Origin: Candidatus Rifleibacterium amylolyticum
Lineage (GTDB): Bacteria > Muiribacteriota > Ozemobacteria > Ozemobacterales > Ozemobacteraceae
Assembly: GCA_009917695.1 (NCBI GenBank)
Contig: JAACJG010000002.1
Span: 124,001-188,000, forward strand
Direction: 5' to 3'
DNA: 64,000 nt
Positions 62,243 through 64,000 of the stretch are shown here, in pieces. The notes under the pieces were generated by a model. It saw only the letters and a list, made by a program, of their open reading frames with translations, was not told the origin of the DNA and made no database searches. The first letter of the stretch is position 1; every line of letters starts with the position of its first letter. The position numbers and the translations under genes were made by a program.

Positions 62243-62962
62243 ATGGAACTGAGCTGGCAGACGAGAAGAGAACTGGTACAATATGTTGCGGCATTTTATA
62301 TGATACTGCTGTTCATATTCTGGCTGATACGCGCGAAACTGCCTCAACAGCCCAGAGAAATAGAAGCCTACGATGATTTCAAAGAGAAATTCACCGCGGC
62401 TGCCAACCAGCAGATACTCTTTATTCCAGGAACGACATCAATTCTCGATTCTGAGCAAACAGTCATTATGAGCCACTGCATGAGATTTCTGGAAAGGCAC
62501 AGCGGTGATCTTGCGCAACGCGAAATGACTCTGCTGGTCAGCTGCCCATTCAAATATGGATACCTCCAGGATTTTCTGCAGAGTCGCAATATTAAAGCAA
62601 ATGTCGATTTTCTCGCCTTCGACACCATATCGTTTCTTTATGCTGCTGCCGGCGCAGCAGAACGCCAGAAGCCTTCGGTAACGTTTCTCGCGGGGGCATT
62701 CGGCATGGAAAATCTCGTGCTGGGCGAAACTGTCAGCTGCCACGGCAGCATCCACACGGCCTGTTCTGACTTCTCATCCCTTCCAGACGCCGTAGTGGTC
62801 GCTAACGGAACCATCATCGGTGAAGAACTCTATGCGCTGCCGGCCAGCGAATCTGCAACAACGGCTGACCGCATTTTTCTGGCCGTAAATGAGGCTCTCA
62901 AGCTGATAACTATTGCAACAATCCTGATCGGTTCGATATACCTCAGCCTGCCCGGCCAATAG
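62243..62962 (+). CDS. Hypothetical membrane protein with two terminal helices
   Basis: A 239-residue protein. AGGAG is five bases before the ATG at 62243. One membrane helix lies near the N-terminus (YVAAFYMILLFIFWLI) and one at the C-terminus (LITIATILIGSIYL). The loop between them, about 170 residues, has an alpha/beta pattern with LLVSCPFKYGYLQDFL and VTFLAGAFGMENLVLGE. The two-helix layout places this domain on one side of the membrane. Family not recognised. It probably forms a unit with the flavin reductase-like gene upstream. Confidence 0.7.
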   Translation: MELSWQTRRELVQYVAAFYMILLFIFWLIRAKLPQQPREIEAYDDFKEKFTAAANQQILFIPGTTSILDSEQTVIMSHCMRFLERHSGDLAQREMTLLVSCPFKYGYLQDFLQSRNIKANVDFLAFDTISFLYAAAGAAERQKPSVTFLAGAFGMENLVLGETVSCHGSIHTACSDFSSLPDAVVVANGTIIGEELYALPASESATTADRIFLAVNEALKLITIATILIGSIYLSLPGQ

Positions 62963-63002
62963 TCTTAACCGTTAGCAAAAACAGCAACCTCAGTCAGACC
63001 GG

Positions 63003-63368
63003 TCACGATTCGTGACCAACTACAATCAAAAGGGCTTTTAAAGCCTCTTTGAGTATGCTCTGATCGACAGCCCCTATTTTTTTAACAAGCCGCTGTGTAT
63101 CGAGGCTTTTAATCTGTAACAGATCGAGAGCAGAATCCTTTTGCAGGCCGGTAGAATCATCCGCAGCAAGAAAAATATGCCATGCATTGTTGGCAAATTC
63201 AGTGCGCCAACCAGTCACTGGAACCACGACCTTTAACGGCAGAATACCAAGAGAATCGATGCTTAATATAAGAGCCGGCCGAACTTTTTTTATTTCTGCC
63301 ACTATGGTCGGGTCGAAATTGATCAGCCAGATATCACCACGAGATGGCTGTGCCAGGCTAATATTCAT
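63003..63368 (-). CDS. MazF/PemK-family toxin
   Basis: A 121-residue protein. The opening PSRGDIWLINFDPTIVAEIKKVRPALILS is the MazF/PemK signature (seen as RGDIWL, then KKVRPALI). VVVPVTGWR and the later SALDLLQIKSLDTQRL complete the fold. Such toxins are sequence-specific mRNA endonucleases held inactive by the antitoxin. It overlaps the upstream antitoxin gene by 11 bases. The N-terminal methionine at 63368 has no separate strong ribosome site, which fits coupled translation. Confidence 0.92.
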   Translation of the reverse strand: MNISLAQPSRGDIWLINFDPTIVAEIKKVRPALILSIDSLGILPLKVVVPVTGWRTEFANNAWHIFLAADDSTGLQKDSALDLLQIKSLDTQRLVKKIGAVDQSILKEALKALLIVVGHES

Positions 63369-63645
63369 ACAGATCGCCTTCTGAACCGGCGAATTCGTCG
63401 TTATTCCGGTAATACTTCTGCATTTTTTCCGCCTGCAGACGTAGCAGGCTGTCTCTTACCTCGAGTGGCAACAGCAACAGATCATCCCGGGAAAGCTCGA
63501 TGGTCTTGTTCTCTTTTGCCAGCCATTCACGAATGATCGTCTCGATCTGTCGATTGATCGATCTCTTTTCGGCAGCAGCTATCATTCGCAGCTTTTCCAG
63601 TAATTCAACCGGCAAATAAAGACCATGCCTGACATGTGTAGTCAT
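63358..63645 (-). CDS. Antitoxin with ribbon-helix-helix-like N-terminus
   Basis: A 95-residue protein. The first 45 residues (VRHGLYLPVELLEKLRMIAAAEKRSINRQIE, seen as beta strand then two helices) have the Arc/MetJ ribbon-helix-helix pattern for DNA binding. The acidic C-terminal half (SRDDLLLLPLEVRDSL, then NNDEFAGSEGDLYEY) would wrap the toxin. AGGTG lies before the ATG. It probably represses its own promoter through the inverted repeat between the -10 and -35 boxes. Confidence 0.88.
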   Translation of the reverse strand: MTTHVRHGLYLPVELLEKLRMIAAAEKRSINRQIETIIREWLAKENKTIELSRDDLLLLPLEVRDSLLRLQAEKMQKYYRNNDEFAGSEGDLYEY

Positions 63646-63665
63646 AATTTTTTCACCTCTTTCTA

Positions 63666-63694
63666 AATATACGCTACATTGCGTAAACTGTCAA
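63666..63694 (-). promoter_or_regulatory. Toxin-antitoxin promoter with central inverted repeat
   Basis: On the minus strand TTGACA (63689-63694), exactly 17 bases, TATATT (63666-63671). Between and over the -10 edge is TACGC-n6-GCGTA (63670-63685), a natural operator for the antitoxin. Confidence 0.8.
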
Positions 63695-63735
63695 AGCCGG
63701 TGCGAATCTGAAAATCAGTTAACTGCACCAGGCAG

Positions 63736-64000
63736 TTATGAGGTCTTTGGCGTAATATGGGCGTCGACAAGCTGATTGACTTTTGCCAGAAAGATCTGGT
63801 TGAAGCCGGGCAGCGGGACCATTGGCGCTTCGAGGCTTTCGGTAAGAGACTCCGGCACCCTGCCCTGGCGAACGACTTCGCGGCCGGCGTTTTTGACCAG
63901 ATCGAGATAGCTGGCCAGATACCCGGCAAATTCAGGCGCACCGCCAGCCAGCAAGGCTCCGGCACCGCGATAGATTTCGCCGCAGAGTTCGAGCTGCATG
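63736..64000 (-). CDS. C-terminal part of an unidentified protein (partial)
   Basis: The minus strand is open from the right edge to a stop at 63736, giving about 87 residues. The ATG at 63999 is at the very edge and may be internal. The fragment is mostly helical (EIYRGAGALLAGGAPEFAGYL, seen in part; then FNQIFLAKVNQLVDAH). It cannot be assigned. Only 37 bases lie between its stop and the -35 box of the toxin-antitoxin operon. Confidence 0.5.
   Translation of the reverse strand, partial: MQLELCGEIYRGAGALLAGGAPEFAGYLASYLDLVKNAGREVVRQGRVPESLTESLEAPMVPLPGFNQIFLAKVNQLVDAHITPKTS

Noticed and set aside
1-64000. tRNA, rRNA, CRISPR arrays, insertion sequences and prophage genes
   Set aside because: None was recognised on either strand. 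The only short repeats are the hexamer arrays and the 22-bp tandem unit, which have no spacer structure or transposase.

Overview
The window reads as chromosomal DNA of an anaerobic, probably diderm (Gram-negative type) bacterium with a meso-diaminopimelate cell wall. The support is an indolepyruvate:ferredoxin oxidoreductase pair, an iron-dependent alcohol dehydrogenase, a lipobox lipoprotein, Sec signal peptides, a MurE carrying the DNPR motif, and Tad-type pilus genes. TTG and GTG starts backed by good Shine-Dalgarno sites are common. The mix of Ser/Thr kinase signalling, HEAT/TPR proteins, clostripain-type peptidase and very large Ig-like proteins recalls deep-branching uncultivated phyla such as Candidatus Riflebacteria, but that placement is inference only. 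No rRNA, tRNA, CRISPR array, transposase or prophage was seen.

Layout. 1-5 kb: a truncated membrane kinase/cytidylyltransferase-like gene, an exported protein of uncertain family and a membrane PAS/GAF sensor. 5-8.6 kb: a nucleotide-sugar epimerase divergent from iorAB. 8.6-12.5 kb: a class III nucleotide cyclase paired with a HEAT/TPR scaffold, plus a small tudor-like protein. 12.6-22.9 kb: a secreted C11 peptidase, then a compact dcw-type run (ftsL-like, rsmH, ftsI, murE, murF, mraY) with ATGA or longer overlaps at three of its five junctions. The run stops after mraY, with no mraZ before it and no murD/ftsW/murG after it. 22.9-32 kb: a DUF4382-type lipoprotein divergent from a 2,531-residue surface protein of alternating beta modules. 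32-36.5 kb: ybaB, then a signalling operon (PP2C phosphatase, TPR, Ser/Thr kinase, coiled coil) and HU.

36.6-41.6 kb: TadE/TadG-like genes. The TadG-like protein appears fused to a second conserved module. They are flanked by a methyltransferase and a decayed copy of its 3' end. 41.6-49.6 kb: a Na/Pi cotransporter, two small exported proteins, 6-phosphogluconate dehydrogenase, a secreted protein with a terpene-cyclase-like DxDDT motif and an MFS exporter. 49.7-55.2 kb: a 5'-nucleotidase behind a 25-unit hexanucleotide array, an alcohol dehydrogenase and a duplicated Tim44/zinc-ribbon/TerB protein. 55-59 kb: a probable murein-peptide recycling group (dipeptide epimerase, NlpC/P60 endopeptidase, DUF819 membrane protein). 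59-64 kb: small metabolic and hypothetical genes and a MazF-type toxin-antitoxin pair with a clear promoter-operator.

How it fits together. Wall synthesis (dcw run) and wall turnover (NlpC/P60, Ala-Glu epimerase) both point to the same DAP-type peptidoglycan. The kinase/phosphatase operon and the cyclase/HEAT pair are separate signalling units with unknown targets. The most unusual signal is a family of GTAATC hexamers sharing the seed GTTCTCGTAATC (or a close variant) in the leaders of three unrelated genes, expanded to different lengths.
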